Shown here: positions 50,307 to 60,900 of the stretch, one piece after another | Numbering within the stretch: position 1 is the stretch's first letter | Layout: the number at the start of each line of letters is the position of its first letter | Assembly (NCBI RefSeq): GCF_001420915.1 | Contig: NZ_CP013021.1 | Location: 1,443,501-1,507,500, forward strand | Length of the DNA: 64,000 nucleotides | Direction of reading: 5' to 3' | From: Agarivorans gilvus | Lineage (GTDB): Bacteria > Pseudomonadota > Gammaproteobacteria > Enterobacterales > Celerinatantimonadaceae | Notes under the pieces: generated by a model | The model's input: the letters and a program-made list of their open reading frames with translations, nothing else | The model's database searches: none | What the model was told of the DNA's origin: nothing | Program-made: the position numbers and the translations under genes

Positions 50307-52460
50307 ATGAAAATACTCAAGCGCACACTCATAGCCAACGCCGTCATGATTAGCCTCAGCCCTTTGGCCCATGCAGAAACTAACGCCACTCTATTTGACG
50401 AAGTAGTGGTATCAGCGACTCGAACCGAGCAAAGCATTAAAGATGTATCCGCTAGCGTTAGCGCGGTGCACGCCGAACAACTGGAACAGCAGCTAGCCGA
50501 TAGCCTCAGTGAAGCGGTTCGTTATGAACCCGGTGTAACGGCCACCGGCCAAGGCCGCTACGGCACCAGCGGTTTCAACATTCGCGGCTTAGACGGTAAC
50601 CGGATTAAGTTGATAGTAGACGGTATTGAGCAACCCACCGCCTATAACCCCGGTGGCGATGTGATGAACAAGGGACCAAATACCTATGAAGTTGATACTC
50701 TGAGCGCCATAGAAATCAACAAAGGCCCGGCTTCAAGCCTATACGGTAGTGACGCCCTAGGTGGCGCCATCTTGTTACGCACCAAGAACCCAGCCGATGT
50801 TTTGGACGAAGGCGATAGTGGCCATGTGACAATTAAAGCCGGTTACGCCAGTGCTAACGAAGCTTACAAAACCACTTTAGAGCTAGCTAAACGCTACCAA
50901 GCTTGGGAAGCCCTAGCCATTTATACCTACCGAGACGGCAGCGAAACCAAGACCCATTCTTCTGGTGCCGACATTAATGGCCGTAGCCGTGGTCGTGCCA
51001 ACCCCCTTGACTTTGACTCACACAACTTATTGGTGAAGCTGAATTACCAACTCAATAACGCCCATAAGTTTGGCTTGGTCGGCGAGCTGTTTAAGCGCGA
51101 GTCAGAGGTACAGATCTTAAGTAACGAAGGTTATACGGTGATGCCCGGTTTCACCTATACCAATGTGACAGGCGAAGACCAAGATGAACGCAGCCGCATT
51201 GGCTTTAACCATACCTGGACAGCCAACAACGCCGCCTTTGATCAGCTGTTCTGGCAACTTAGCCATCAACAAAGCCGTTCCGAGCATAACAGCCTAGACA
51301 CTACGGGAATCTACGGCAGCCGTAACCGTGAACGTAATGGCGAGGACCAGTCTGTACAATTTGATATGCAGTTCGACAAATTGCTAGAGTTTAACCATGG
51401 CAGTCACGAACTAAGTTACGGCCTAAGCGCTATTAATAACGACTTTGAATTAGATTACCGTACTTATTACTATGATCGCGGTACCGTAGAAGCGGGCTCA
51501 CCGGAGGTTCCCAAGGCCGAATCAGAGAAACGTGGCTTCTTTATTCAAGACCACATGTACCTAATGGATGAGCGTTTAGTGCTCACCGCGGGCCTGCGTT
51601 ACGACGACTACACAGCCACGCCAGATGCCAGCAGCGGCTTTACCGAGCACTCTAGCGATGCACTGACCAAACGTTTGGGTGTGGTTTATCACTGGAATCA
51701 GCAATTCAGCAGCTTCGCGCAATACAGTGAAGGCTTCAGAGCCCCTACCATTGACGAACTTTATTATGCCTTTGACAACGCTGGCCACGGCTATGCCACC
51801 CTGCCTAACCCAGAGCTGAAGCCAGAAGAAAGCCAAAGCTACGAAATGGGTTTGCGAACCAATACTCCATACTCCAGCATGGAGTTAGTCGGCTTCTTTA
51901 ATGATTACACCAACTTTATTCAATCGGTGACCGACTATAGTGACCCCGCTTACCCAGCCGGAATTACCATTAATGAAAACATTGGTGAAGCCGAAATCTA
52001 TGGCGTTGAATTTAAAGCTAAATACTGGTTAGACGACGCGCTAGGAGCACCTAAAGGCAGCTACAGCCGCTTTAGCATGGCCTACGCCCAAGGTAAAAAT
52101 AAACAAGATGGCAGTAGCTTAGATTCGGTAGCGCCGCTGACTGCTGTATGGGGATTGGGTTACGATCACCCCGAGCAACTGTGGGGCGGCGTGATCAACT
52201 TGACCATGGTGGCAGCGAAGAAAGCGGATGATTGGGCCAATCAAGACAATGCCCCAGCTCCTGGCCATGCTTTATTAGACCTGACCGCTTACTACCAGCC
52301 GTTACAGGATTTAACCCTACGCGCAGGCTTGTTTAATGCTCTGGACCAAAAATACTGGAGCTACACCGAATTGGACGGCCATGCTGCTGACGATTTGGGC
52401 TTAGACCGTTACAGCCAACCCGGAAGAAACTGGGGTGTGGATTTAGCTTATAAATTCTAA
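50307..52460 (+). CDS. TonB-dependent heme/hemoglobin receptor
   Basis: This 717-aa outer-membrane receptor of the hemoglobin/transferrin/lactoferrin class has a signal peptide (AVMISLSPLAHA), a TonB box FDEVVVSATR, a plug with GRYGTSGFNIRGLDGNRIKLIVDGIEQP and LSAIEINKGPASSLYGSDALGGAILLRTK, and the barrel FRAPTIDELY with NPELKPEESQSYEMGLR, both conserved in heme receptors. It ends with YKF. It follows the fhu operon by 380 bp and has its own Fur-like site. Other heme genes (hutBCD, heme oxygenase) are not in view. Confidence 0.88.
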   Translation: MKILKRTLIANAVMISLSPLAHAETNATLFDEVVVSATRTEQSIKDVSASVSAVHAEQLEQQLADSLSEAVRYEPGVTATGQGRYGTSGFNIRGLDGNRIKLIVDGIEQPTAYNPGGDVMNKGPNTYEVDTLSAIEINKGPASSLYGSDALGGAILLRTKNPADVLDEGDSGHVTIKAGYASANEAYKTTLELAKRYQAWEALAIYTYRDGSETKTHSSGADINGRSRGRANPLDFDSHNLLVKLNYQLNNAHKFGLVGELFKRESEVQILSNEGYTVMPGFTYTNVTGEDQDERSRIGFNHTWTANNAAFDQLFWQLSHQQSRSEHNSLDTTGIYGSRNRERNGEDQSVQFDMQFDKLLEFNHGSHELSYGLSAINNDFELDYRTYYYDRGTVEAGSPEVPKAESEKRGFFIQDHMYLMDERLVLTAGLRYDDYTATPDASSGFTEHSSDALTKRLGVVYHWNQQFSSFAQYSEGFRAPTIDELYYAFDNAGHGYATLPNPELKPEESQSYEMGLRTNTPYSSMELVGFFNDYTNFIQSVTDYSDPAYPAGITINENIGEAEIYGVEFKAKYWLDDALGAPKGSYSRFSMAYAQGKNKQDGSSLDSVAPLTAVWGLGYDHPEQLWGGVINLTMVAAKKADDWANQDNAPAPGHALLDLTAYYQPLQDLTLRAGLFNALDQKYWSYTELDGHAADDLGLDRYSQPGRNWGVDLAYKF

Positions 52461-52465
52461 AAATA

Positions 52466-52487
52466 AGGGCTGGCCTGGGCCAGCCCT
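52466..52487. terminator. Hairpin between heme receptor and HDOD gene
   Basis: AGGGCTGGCC / GGCCAGCCCT, a 10-bp perfect stem with a two-base loop, six bases after the receptor stop and ten bases from the end of the convergent HDOD gene; followed by CTTGCT, so the T-run is weak. Confidence 0.7.
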
Positions 52488-52496
52488 CTTGCTACT

Positions 52497-53345
52497 CTAA
52501 GCAGGGCTTTGCGCCTCAGCCACAGCGTTTAATACATCTTCTAACTGTTGATCTTCATAATTTAAAAAGTTTAACAGACCATCATAATTGTCTTGCCAAG
52601 CCTCTTCCTCACTACTCACTCCCAACTTACGATAAGCCACAATTCGCGCAATTTTAAGTATTGCCAACATCAGCAAAGACGAGGCACTTAACTCTTCTCC
52701 CTGAAATAATCCGGCACTATCATGTTGATAATAAATGGCTTCTACCATGACCTTTGGCAAACTCCATTGTTGAGCAATCAACGCCGCCACCGTTGCATGA
52801 CTGGTACCATATTCTCGGCGCTCATATTCGGCTAAAGCCGCCCAGCCCATGTTATTAGCTTCAGCCAACTGCTTTTCATACTCGGGAAAAGCCTGTAACA
52901 AGGCAGGAACACCCGCTTGGTGAAATAAACCCAGCATATACGCGTTGTCTTTGGCGCTTTCGTAACCGAGTTCTTCGGCGGTGGCCGCAGCGCAACCGGC
53001 GAGGAGATTGGCCTCAAGCCAAAAGGCATCCAACACTTTGGAAGCTGGCATGGCGCTTTTTAGGGCTACCGCTTTAACAATCGGAAAAACACGATTAATA
53101 CCTAGGGTCATTACCGCCTGATGAATCGACTTGATTTCATTAAGTCGACGAAAAGCTGCCGAGTTCACCACCTGCAAAACTGCACCGGAAATTCCCACAT
53201 CACTAGCGATGGCTTCGGCAATCACCGCTACATTGGGCTCGGCCTTCTTGGTTTCTTGAGTAATGGTTAACAACACTTGAGGGCGTGGTGGGATACTTAA
53301 ATCCGCTAAAATGGCCTTCTCCGCCGCAGTAATGCTTAAAGACAT
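52497..53345 (-). CDS. HDOD domain protein
   Basis: This 282-aa cytoplasmic protein consists of an HDOD domain, a degenerate relative of the HD phosphohydrolases. It is shown by LSIPPRPQVLLTITQETKKAEPNVAVIAEAIASDVGISGAVLQVVNSAAFRR and IHQAVMTLGINRVFPIVKAVAL. The HD metal residues are not complete. Members take part in signalling but have no general known activity. GGAGTTGCT precedes the ATG. It is monocistronic. Confidence 0.85.
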   Translation of the reverse strand: MSLSITAAEKAILADLSIPPRPQVLLTITQETKKAEPNVAVIAEAIASDVGISGAVLQVVNSAAFRRLNEIKSIHQAVMTLGINRVFPIVKAVALKSAMPASKVLDAFWLEANLLAGCAAATAEELGYESAKDNAYMLGLFHQAGVPALLQAFPEYEKQLAEANNMGWAALAEYERREYGTSHATVAALIAQQWSLPKVMVEAIYYQHDSAGLFQGEELSASSLLMLAILKIARIVAYRKLGVSSEEEAWQDNYDGLLNFLNYEDQQLEDVLNAVAEAQSPA

Positions 53346-53427
53346 AGCAACTCCTTAATGATATCTCTCTAAGCATAGGAATTAACTCACACAATTTCTT
53401 TGACCACTTGCAAAGCTTTGCGCTCAA

Positions 53428-53985
53428 CTAGCCTTTGCAGGCGGCCAATAGTTGTTTCAGTGAGCTAATTCCCAATTTTTCAGTAAGTGCGATGTTGCGC
53501 TCAGGAATAGACTCAGGATCGGGATGCAAGGCAGTTAAACGACTAATGGTTTGCTCACGAATTAAGTGTAAGGTGGCATAAGGCGCTCGATTGGTGTAAT
53601 TGCTGACATCATTCGGCGAGGCCCCCGCAAAGCAGTAGTTAGGATGAAAACTTGCCAGTTGATAGACGCCCTCGTAGCCCTGCTGTTGCAATAACTGCTC
53701 TGCCCAGTCGAGCACATCAAGATAGTCTTCAAAGTCTTCTAGCTCAGGCAAAATAACTAGGCTGGTTTCAATTTCAGCGTGTTCATCAAGACGCAAACAC
53801 TCTAGCAGTAAACTTTGCAATAAAGCCTCAGGTTGCGTGCCCATCACTACCTGATAATAAATAGAGCCACGCTCCAGCTCTCGCTTAGCAAAAGGGCAAA
53901 TATTGTATTCAACGACAAAGTCTTTCACCCAGCGGGCCGTAGCCTCTTGATACTCAGCAGCTAATTTGACTTGGCGCTCTGCCAT
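53428..53985 (-). CDS. DUF1415 family protein
   Basis: This 185-aa protein begins EYQEATARWVKDFVVEYNICPFAKRE, then has DVLDWAEQLLQQQGYEGVYQLASFHPNYCFAG and ASPNDVSNYTNRAPYATLHLIREQTI with HPDPESIPERNI, the DUF1415 family pattern. The two conserved Cys (NICPF and NYCFAG) may be functional. Function is unknown. AAGGAG precedes the ATG at 53985; the open frame extends upstream but without conserved sequence. Confidence 0.85.
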   Translation of the reverse strand: MAERQVKLAAEYQEATARWVKDFVVEYNICPFAKRELERGSIYYQVVMGTQPEALLQSLLLECLRLDEHAEIETSLVILPELEDFEDYLDVLDWAEQLLQQQGYEGVYQLASFHPNYCFAGASPNDVSNYTNRAPYATLHLIREQTISRLTALHPDPESIPERNIALTEKLGISSLKQLLAACKG

Positions 53986-54073
53986 ATGGGTCTCCTTGAT
54001 GCTGCTTGGCAGCCTGACGAATGAGCGCACATAGTAAAGTAAAAGCCAACAAAAACCAGCCCAAATAGGCCAT

Positions 54074-54345
54074 TACTGAGTAGAGTTAACCGAGCAATCG
54101 GCCAGCGCACTGACTCGTTAACAGAAGAGCCGAAATCGAGCCGGTGGAAATAACATACTTACCAGAGCCGCAAGAGCTGGTTGCTTTCTTGCTTATAAAC
54201 ACCAAACTAGATTGGGTTTTGCTGCGCATAGTTAACCAACCAATCGGCTAGCGCACTGACTCGTTAACAGAAGAGCCGAAAACGAGCCGGTGGAAATACC
54301 ATCCATGAAACCGCATTGACTGGCTGCTTTCTTAGCGGGCATCTA
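54074..54345 (-). pseudogene. Two decayed copies of a LysR-gene 3' end
   Basis: Two tandem segments (about 54074-54192 and 54207-54333) repeat the last ~120 bases of the LysR gene at 54364. On the minus strand the second still reads WMVFPPARFRLFC, stop, RVSALADWLVNYAQQNPI, stop; compare WMVFPPARFRSKRVSALADWLVNYAQQHPI in the main copy. The first is more decayed. Both share a 'CTGTTAACGAGTCAG' variant that the main copy lacks. They are relics of tandem LysR paralogs or of a partial duplication. Confidence 0.75.
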
Positions 54346-54363
54346 TCCGAGCGCATCGGCAAG

Positions 54364-55241
54364 CTAAATGGGATGCTGCTGCGCATAGTTGACCAGCCAA
54401 TCGGCTAGCGCACTCACTCGTTTAGAACGAAAACGAGCGGGCGGGAATACCATCCATAAAGGCTGGCTACTTTCTTGCCAGTCTTGTAACACCGCTTGCA
54501 GACTGCCGTCGGCCAGTGCATCGCGAAGATACATATCGTGGCTACGAATAAACCCCAACCCTTGTAAGGCGGCTTGTTTTAACACATGACCATTAGGGCA
54601 AGAGAAAGGCCCTTTTACCGCTACCGTTAAACGTTGCTGCTGTTTAACAAAGGGCCAATGTGACACCGTTCCACAAATACAAGGATGTGCTTTAAGCTCT
54701 TCGGGTGCTTTGGCACCCCGTGTTGTTGCAAATATTCAGGGCTAGCCACCACATGGGTATGTAGCTGACTTAATACCCGCACTTGCAAACTAGAATCAGG
54801 CAAGGCTCCCATACGCAGCACTAGGTCAAACGGCGCGGCCAATAGATCTTCCCGCTGCGAAGACAGATCCAATTCAATATCAATCTTGGGATACTGCTGG
54901 CGAAAGGCCAACAAGGCAGGAGCCAACCACTGCTCGGCAAAAATCCCACCTTGGGAGTTAATCACCACCTTGCCTTGCAGATGATGTTGCTGCTGCTGGG
55001 CGCTTAGGTTGGCTTCTTCTAATAACTCCAAACTTTGTCGGCAACTATGATAGTAGCCCTCACCGGCCTCCGTTAAGCGCAGCTTGCGGGTTGAGCGATA
55101 TAACAACTGCACCCCCAACCGCGCTTCTAAGTCACTTACCCGTTGACTAATGCTAGCTTTAGAACCGCCTAATTTATCTGCAGCCGCGGTAAAACTGCCG
55201 CTCTCGACTACCGTGACAAAATCAACCACACCGCTATACAT
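54364..55241 (-). pseudogene. LysR family transcriptional regulator, frameshifted
   Basis: The first part (from 55241) has the winged helix-turn-helix FVTVVESGSFTAAADKLGGSKASISQRVSDLEARLGVQLLYRSTRKLRLTEAG and most of the effector domain. The end of that domain lies in another frame: PEELKAHPCICGTVSHWPFVKQQQ to the stop at 54364. The switch fits loss of one A from an AAAA run near 54709-54711, where VPK-APEELKAHPC would otherwise read through. The frame as it stands ends at 54627. It is divergent from an aldo/keto reductase gene, its probable former target. A sequencing error is the alternative. Confidence 0.82.
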
Positions 55242-55346
55242 ATTAATCCAAATTTATGAACAATAATTCCAATAATAATGAATTATCAAACAACATAAAA
55301 TGAGTAAACTTAACTAAATAGACAGTAAATATGGAATCAACAAACA

Positions 55347-56324
55347 ATGAAAAATCGAATCTTAGGTAAAAGTGGCTTAGCGCTTACTGAAATAGGCTTA
55401 GGCTGTTGGCAGCTTGGTGGCGACTTTGGCCCCATTAGCAAACAGCAATCACTGGCAATATTAAGTGCTGCTTACGACAGTGGAGTACGTTTTTATGATA
55501 CCGCCGATGTCTACGGCGCGGGTTTGAGCGAGAGTGTACTGGGCGAGTTTTATCAACAACATCAGGATATTACCATCGCCACCAAAATTGGCCGCGATGG
55601 CAGTTTATTCCCGGATAAATACAGCAAACAAGGTTTATTAAAGGGTATTGAGGGCAGCCTTAAGCGACTCCAAACCGATGCCTTGGATCTCATTCAATTA
55701 CACTGCATCCCCTACCCAGTGATGCAAGATGGTGAAATATTTACTTGGTTGCAAGACTTCCAGCAACAGGGTCTGATTAAACATTACGGCGCCAGTGTGG
55801 AGTCGATGGATGAAGCTAAGCTTTGCTTAACCGACCCGCAACTGACCAGCCTACAGCTGATTATTAATATCTTTAGACAAGACGCGCTAGAGCAAGTACT
55901 GCAGCAAGCAGCTGACAAGCAAGTGGGGATAATTGTTCGCCTGCCTTATGCCAGTGGTCTGCTCAGTGGCGCTGTTACCCGTCAACGTCAATTCGCCGAA
56001 ACCGACCACCGCCACTATAACCGTGACGGTGCCGCCTTTCACGTGGGCGAAACCTTCGCTGGCATTCCGCTAGATAAAGCCCTGGACTTAGTAGATGAAC
56101 TTCGTGAAATACTGCCTGAATCCTTAAGCCTAGCGCAGGCGGCGATCCGCTGGTTACTTGATCAAAGCGCCGTTACCAGCATCATTGCCGGAGCCAGTAA
56201 GCCCGAGCAAATTCAGCAAAATGCCGCCCATGCCGAGTTAGCCCCATTGAGCCCTGAATTACATGCCAAACTGGCACAGTTTTACCAACAACAAGTAAGC
56301 CCTTGGGTAAGAGGCAACCGTTAA
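55347..56324 (+). CDS. Aldo/keto reductase
   Basis: This 325-aa NADPH-dependent oxidoreductase has the TIM-barrel pattern TEIGLGCWQLGGDFGPIS, RFYDTADVYGAGLSESVLGEF (catalytic Asp and Tyr), IATKIGRDG (catalytic Lys) and DLIQLHCIP (His). The coenzyme end is IIAGASKPEQIQQNAAHAEL. It is divergent from the broken LysR gene across a 105-bp AT-rich gap. The natural substrate is unknown; the L-galactose/general stress type AKRs look similar. Confidence 0.9.
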   Translation: MKNRILGKSGLALTEIGLGCWQLGGDFGPISKQQSLAILSAAYDSGVRFYDTADVYGAGLSESVLGEFYQQHQDITIATKIGRDGSLFPDKYSKQGLLKGIEGSLKRLQTDALDLIQLHCIPYPVMQDGEIFTWLQDFQQQGLIKHYGASVESMDEAKLCLTDPQLTSLQLIINIFRQDALEQVLQQAADKQVGIIVRLPYASGLLSGAVTRQRQFAETDHRHYNRDGAAFHVGETFAGIPLDKALDLVDELREILPESLSLAQAAIRWLLDQSAVTSIIAGASKPEQIQQNAAHAELAPLSPELHAKLAQFYQQQVSPWVRGNR

Positions 56325-56677
56325 TACTTGCTTTAAAATGAGGTCAACTGGCTTGGCCTCAATGCTTTGTAACTAAGCAGTAAAGCCGTAAGACTAAAGG
56401 TTTTATCTGGCTATCTTTAACACGCTCAGCAATAGCGCTTTGTCACCTAGCACGACTAAGCATTGCTCTTTAGGGGAGTCGTTATTGTGGGGAGTGAAAC
56501 TAAAGAAATCAGCAGGCTAATTAAATAAAAAAAGGGCATTGACGATACGCCGATGCCCATTTCAAACAGGGAAAAATCAGGACTGAGCAAGCCAGCCCAT
56601 TTTACAAGTTATCACTACCAACAAAGCAAGGTAGTGAACTGCACAACAATGAATCAGCTAATGACTGCACAATCGAC
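56325..56677. other. Intergenic region with a terminator-like hairpin
   Basis: About 350 bases between the convergent AKR and endonuclease genes. An A-run with GGGCATTG / CGATGCCC arms and an eight-base loop lies at 56528-56558 and may end the endonuclease transcript on the minus strand (T-run on that strand). No gene seen. Confidence 0.45.
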
Positions 56678-57928
56678 TTAGTTAAAGTAGAACTTAGCTG
56701 ATTCAAAGCCTTCTTTGCCCCAAATTTGCTGCACAAATTCAGGATGATCGATGAAGGGGTTACGGTTACCTTGGAACTCAAACGCTTTTTGGTTACGGTC
56801 GATTTCTCCTTGGCTCACTGGATCTTGTTCATGCCAACGCATCATTAACTCAATCACCCAGCTACGATACACTTGATCAGAGCTATTTTGCTGGAATACT
56901 CCATAAGCTTCTTCACTTTGCTCAAACCAGTCATCGCGAGTGCCCTCGGGGTTAATCACGTCTTCATAGCGAGTCGCCATATAGAAGAATACGCGAGCAA
57001 TATCACCTTTAAACTCATCGATGGGTTCAAATACCGGTTGGCGGTAACCCAACTCGTCATGACCTAAACCACGCTTAGAACCGTTAGCAGAAGTGTAATC
57101 AACAGTAGATTCATCCACCTCGCCGTAAGGCAAATTGCCACGAGCGTTATTTACATAACCATCGGTAGCATAAAGCTGATGAACATCAGAGCGCATTGGG
57201 TAAGCACTATCAAACCAACTCTGTGGCATGATGTGCTCACGGTTATAACAGTCACCTTCACCAGAGTAGTTGCCACACTGGTCATCGCCAATGGTGTAGT
57301 TATAGGGGTCTTCACCATTAGGTACTTCTGAGTAGATGTCTAGAATCGAACCATCTTGCTCGTAGTACTGATCTTCTGAACCACCCAAAGCATAGAAATC
57401 CCATGCACCGCCATATCCTTGATCGGTATGACCTTGTTTGATGATCTTATGCAATGCAGTCTTTAATAAGTAACCATCGAGTAAATCGGCATCAGCATAG
57501 TAACCGTCTAACTCATCTGCATAGCTATTTTGGTAATCACCCACCACAAAGGTTTGGCTTAACTGTTCGGTAAACTCACCGAAATCACCGTTATCGCTTA
57601 ATACCAGCTGGCCATCGACATAAAACTCGATGCTACCTTCACCGTAAGAACAACACAGCCCATCAAGACCTTCATCTTTAAAATCGATGCGGTAACCACC
57701 TGGATCGAAACCAAAGTCCACTTCATAGTGAGTGCTACTTTCATAGCCACTACCCGAAGCGACTACCTCTAAGCGGCTATTGGTAATCTCCCAACTTAAC
57801 TCAGAGCCATTACGGTCAGTGTTGATGATTAAGCTACCATCAACCTTATTCTCTTGGTTATCAGAACCTGCTCCGCAACCTGCTAGCAATAGCGGTGCAG
57901 CGACTAATGCAATTTTATAAATATTCAT
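56678..57928 (-). CDS. Secreted endonuclease I family lipoprotein
   Basis: This 416-aa nuclease has a lipoprotein signal (IALVAAPLLLAGC, Cys18). A beta-rich N-terminal domain (about 30-130, GSELSWEITNSRLEVVASGSGYES) recalls carbohydrate-binding or LTD-like add-ons. The endonuclease I domain (about 150-410) has NREHIMPQSWF with the catalytic His of the beta-beta-alpha metal fold, DVHQLYATDGYVNNARGNLPYG, and RNQKAFEFQGNRNPFIDHPEFVQQIW. It should degrade extracellular DNA or RNA at the cell surface. AAAGGA precedes the ATG. It stands 56 bp downstream of the ExeM-type nuclease on the same strand. Confidence 0.9.
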   Translation of the reverse strand: MNIYKIALVAAPLLLAGCGAGSDNQENKVDGSLIINTDRNGSELSWEITNSRLEVVASGSGYESSTHYEVDFGFDPGGYRIDFKDEGLDGLCCSYGEGSIEFYVDGQLVLSDNGDFGEFTEQLSQTFVVGDYQNSYADELDGYYADADLLDGYLLKTALHKIIKQGHTDQGYGGAWDFYALGGSEDQYYEQDGSILDIYSEVPNGEDPYNYTIGDDQCGNYSGEGDCYNREHIMPQSWFDSAYPMRSDVHQLYATDGYVNNARGNLPYGEVDESTVDYTSANGSKRGLGHDELGYRQPVFEPIDEFKGDIARVFFYMATRYEDVINPEGTRDDWFEQSEEAYGVFQQNSSDQVYRSWVIELMMRWHEQDPVSQGEIDRNQKAFEFQGNRNPFIDHPEFVQQIWGKEGFESAKFYFN

Positions 57929-57984
57929 AGTTTTCCTTTTCAGCAGTAAGCAGCCAAGCTGCTTACTGCGTCAACATCCTTGAT

Positions 57985-60900
57985 TTAAGCGTTTCTGCGA
58001 CGGAACAACAATAAACCGAACAGGCTTAGTAACAGCCATGGGCCACTAGAACCAGCGCCATTGGTTTCTCCGTAGCTACCGGCTTCAGCGACAGTAGAAC
58101 GTTGTTCAGAAACTTGTGTATCTTTGTAGTAAGTCTCTGTAACAAAGTCACCCACCACCGGCGCTTTAAAGCTGTGAGCAACCCAACCTTGGGCAATTTG
58201 CTGCTCAGTCAACTGAACATGCGCCACCTGTGATTGCGTCACCACACCGTTGCGATTCATATCAGAAACCACCAAAGTCACGATATCACCCACTGCTAAA
58301 GAGTTAACGCCAGTTTGAGTGAGGTCCATGACTGCACGGTAACTTTCGCCATCTTGCGGAGTCGATGCCGAAGGCATGCCCACTGGAGTAGCAGGTAAAC
58401 TAATCAAGTCACCTACAACCGCTGCGTTTACGTTACTGTCTATAGCATCAATGATGTCTAGGCTTAGTACCGCAGGATCGTGGTCCGAAGAGCGGAAGGG
58501 ATCGGCATATTTAGGTAAGTCACCAGTGTATTGACCTTCGTACTGGAACAAAGTCGACTCAGCCGAGTTAATGTTCCAATCTGCCGCATCTTTAACATAG
58601 CTATGTAGATCAGGCGAAATCAAGATATGGTCAAGCGTACCCACGATTTCGTTGTAAGAGTAGCTAATGGTGTCTGGATGTAGCTCAGGTACGATATTGA
58701 TGTAACCGTAGCTATGGCCAATCACCTCACCGCCATTACCGGTTAACTCTTCACGTCCCACTTTCACATTACGACCCGCTTTTACAGAGTAACCCGCAGG
58801 TGCATTGTCACGGTTAGTTAGAACTAATAGCGGATCTTCAGTGGCATAAGCGTTTAAGTCACCCATGATTATACGGTAGCCGTGATATTCTTTGAGCTGC
58901 TCGCCCAAGTAATCAGCAGCCGCGGTACGGAAGGCCTCACAGTTACCTTGTAGATCGGCATCTTCGACCTTATAGATACGGCGACCATTGTCATCGGTGT
59001 AACCGCCTTGCAAATCTTCCCAACAAGTACTGCCTTTAGATTTGAAATGGTTTACCGCTACCGACAAGGTTTTCTCTCTTGGTCCATTGATTTGGAAAGT
59101 CGGAATCAGCGTATCACGCATGTATTTAGTAGTTGGGCGGAAATCTTCGTAATCCCCATCAAAATACACTGGGTAATCTTCTTCTGGCACCGCCTGACGA
59201 GGCATAGCCAAAATATCGATTTTCTCTAACCCCACTTTAGCTTTGCGGTAAATCACCATACTGGTAATGGCGTCAGAACCAACAAACTTCGCGTCTTTTG
59301 GCTTAGCAATGGCGTATTGCTTCGCCGCTGGCAATTGTTCGTTCAGTGCGCTAACCAAATCTACTACGGCAGAATCGGTATCAAAACCGTTATTCTCAAT
59401 TTCCATCAAGCCGACGATGTCAGCATCTAAGCCTAAGATGGCGGCAACAATTTTTGAACGTTGTACTTGGAACTCATCAAAGGCTTCGGCACCGCGATTA
59501 TCATTTAGCGGGTTGTCGTCTCCACCAAACGGCGAGTTGAAGTAGTTCAATACGTTCATGGTGGCAATGGTTAAATCGCCACGGTCCACTTCAGGAGACG
59601 CACTACGATCTGGCACGTGAGTGTAGATAAAGTTGCTGTTATCCACTTCATTGGTCACAAAGAAACGGAAGGCATCGTAAGAGTAGCTCAATACTCCTTC
59701 AAAGCCATCTAAAGTCGCGCCAATACGTAGGTAACTATCGCTAGTTCCTGTACCACTATCACGACCAAATTCGGGGTACCAAGGCACAACACCGTTGGGC
59801 GCTTTTGCAAAGCTCTCGATATACAATTGACGCTGAGCATTACTCTCAACGACCGCTTGAGCCCCTTCACTACCAGGCGCGTTCTTCTGGGTAGGTTGGA
59901 ATAACAAACCACCATGAGCAGCGATCATGTTATTACGGAACGAGCCATAGTCGAAACCAAAAGTACGGGCGATAACAATATCAGACTCTTGATCAATTCG
60001 AGTCAGCATACCTTCGTAACGCTCGTAGGTATCTTGGATGGTTTCATCACTAGCTAAAACACGTAATGGCGTAGCGGTGATTTGGCCAGTGTTACCGGTA
60101 GCAAAGGTCAAATCAAAACCTTCAGACTGCTCGGGGATCAATTGAGTCCAACCATAAGATTCGGTTACCTTAGCGTAAACCTGTACCTCATCACCCACAG
60201 CAAGTGCTTGAGTCGCATCACTACCACTGTTAAGCAAAGCAGAGACTTCACCGCGAACAAAGATCCCGTCTGAACTTAATGGATTGCCATCGCCGTCGGC
60301 ATCTTGAATAAAGTAACCGGTAGGTAAATCATTACCGAGTCGCCCGGCTTGAATCGCAGTAACAATACCAGTCACTAAGTATACTTGATCGGAGGTATAG
60401 CTACCGTCTTCCAAGACTGGAGAGCGGCTGCCGGTGCCTTGTAGCTCCATTATGCTTGCTACAGTAAACTCGCCTTCAGCGGGTGCAGTCGGCGCTGGCG
60501 GAGCTACGCAGCTAGCGTCAGCTTCGCTATATTGACCAAGATTATCAAAGGTGTCTTTTGCTAAAACTTCCCATTGCCATTCGGTATAAACCGTACTCAG
60601 TGTTTGCTCACAACGTCGTAGCGTGACATCTTTGTTGTAGCTCATGTCGAACAAGTCACCCACCACGTCGATGGCTTCATCGTTATACAACAGCGCTAGA
60701 CCATCATCGCCATTAAATTGCATCATGTAACTGCTATAGGTAGCGTCGGCCACCGCTAGCACTTCGTTACTAGCTGAACCATGGGCAATCACCCATACAT
60801 CATTTGGCTGAATGGTAATGCCGTCTAGTGAGTATGTGTTATACCAGCTATTGCGATATTCGCTGGCCAACTTATAGCCATCCAGCGTGACAGCCGAGCT

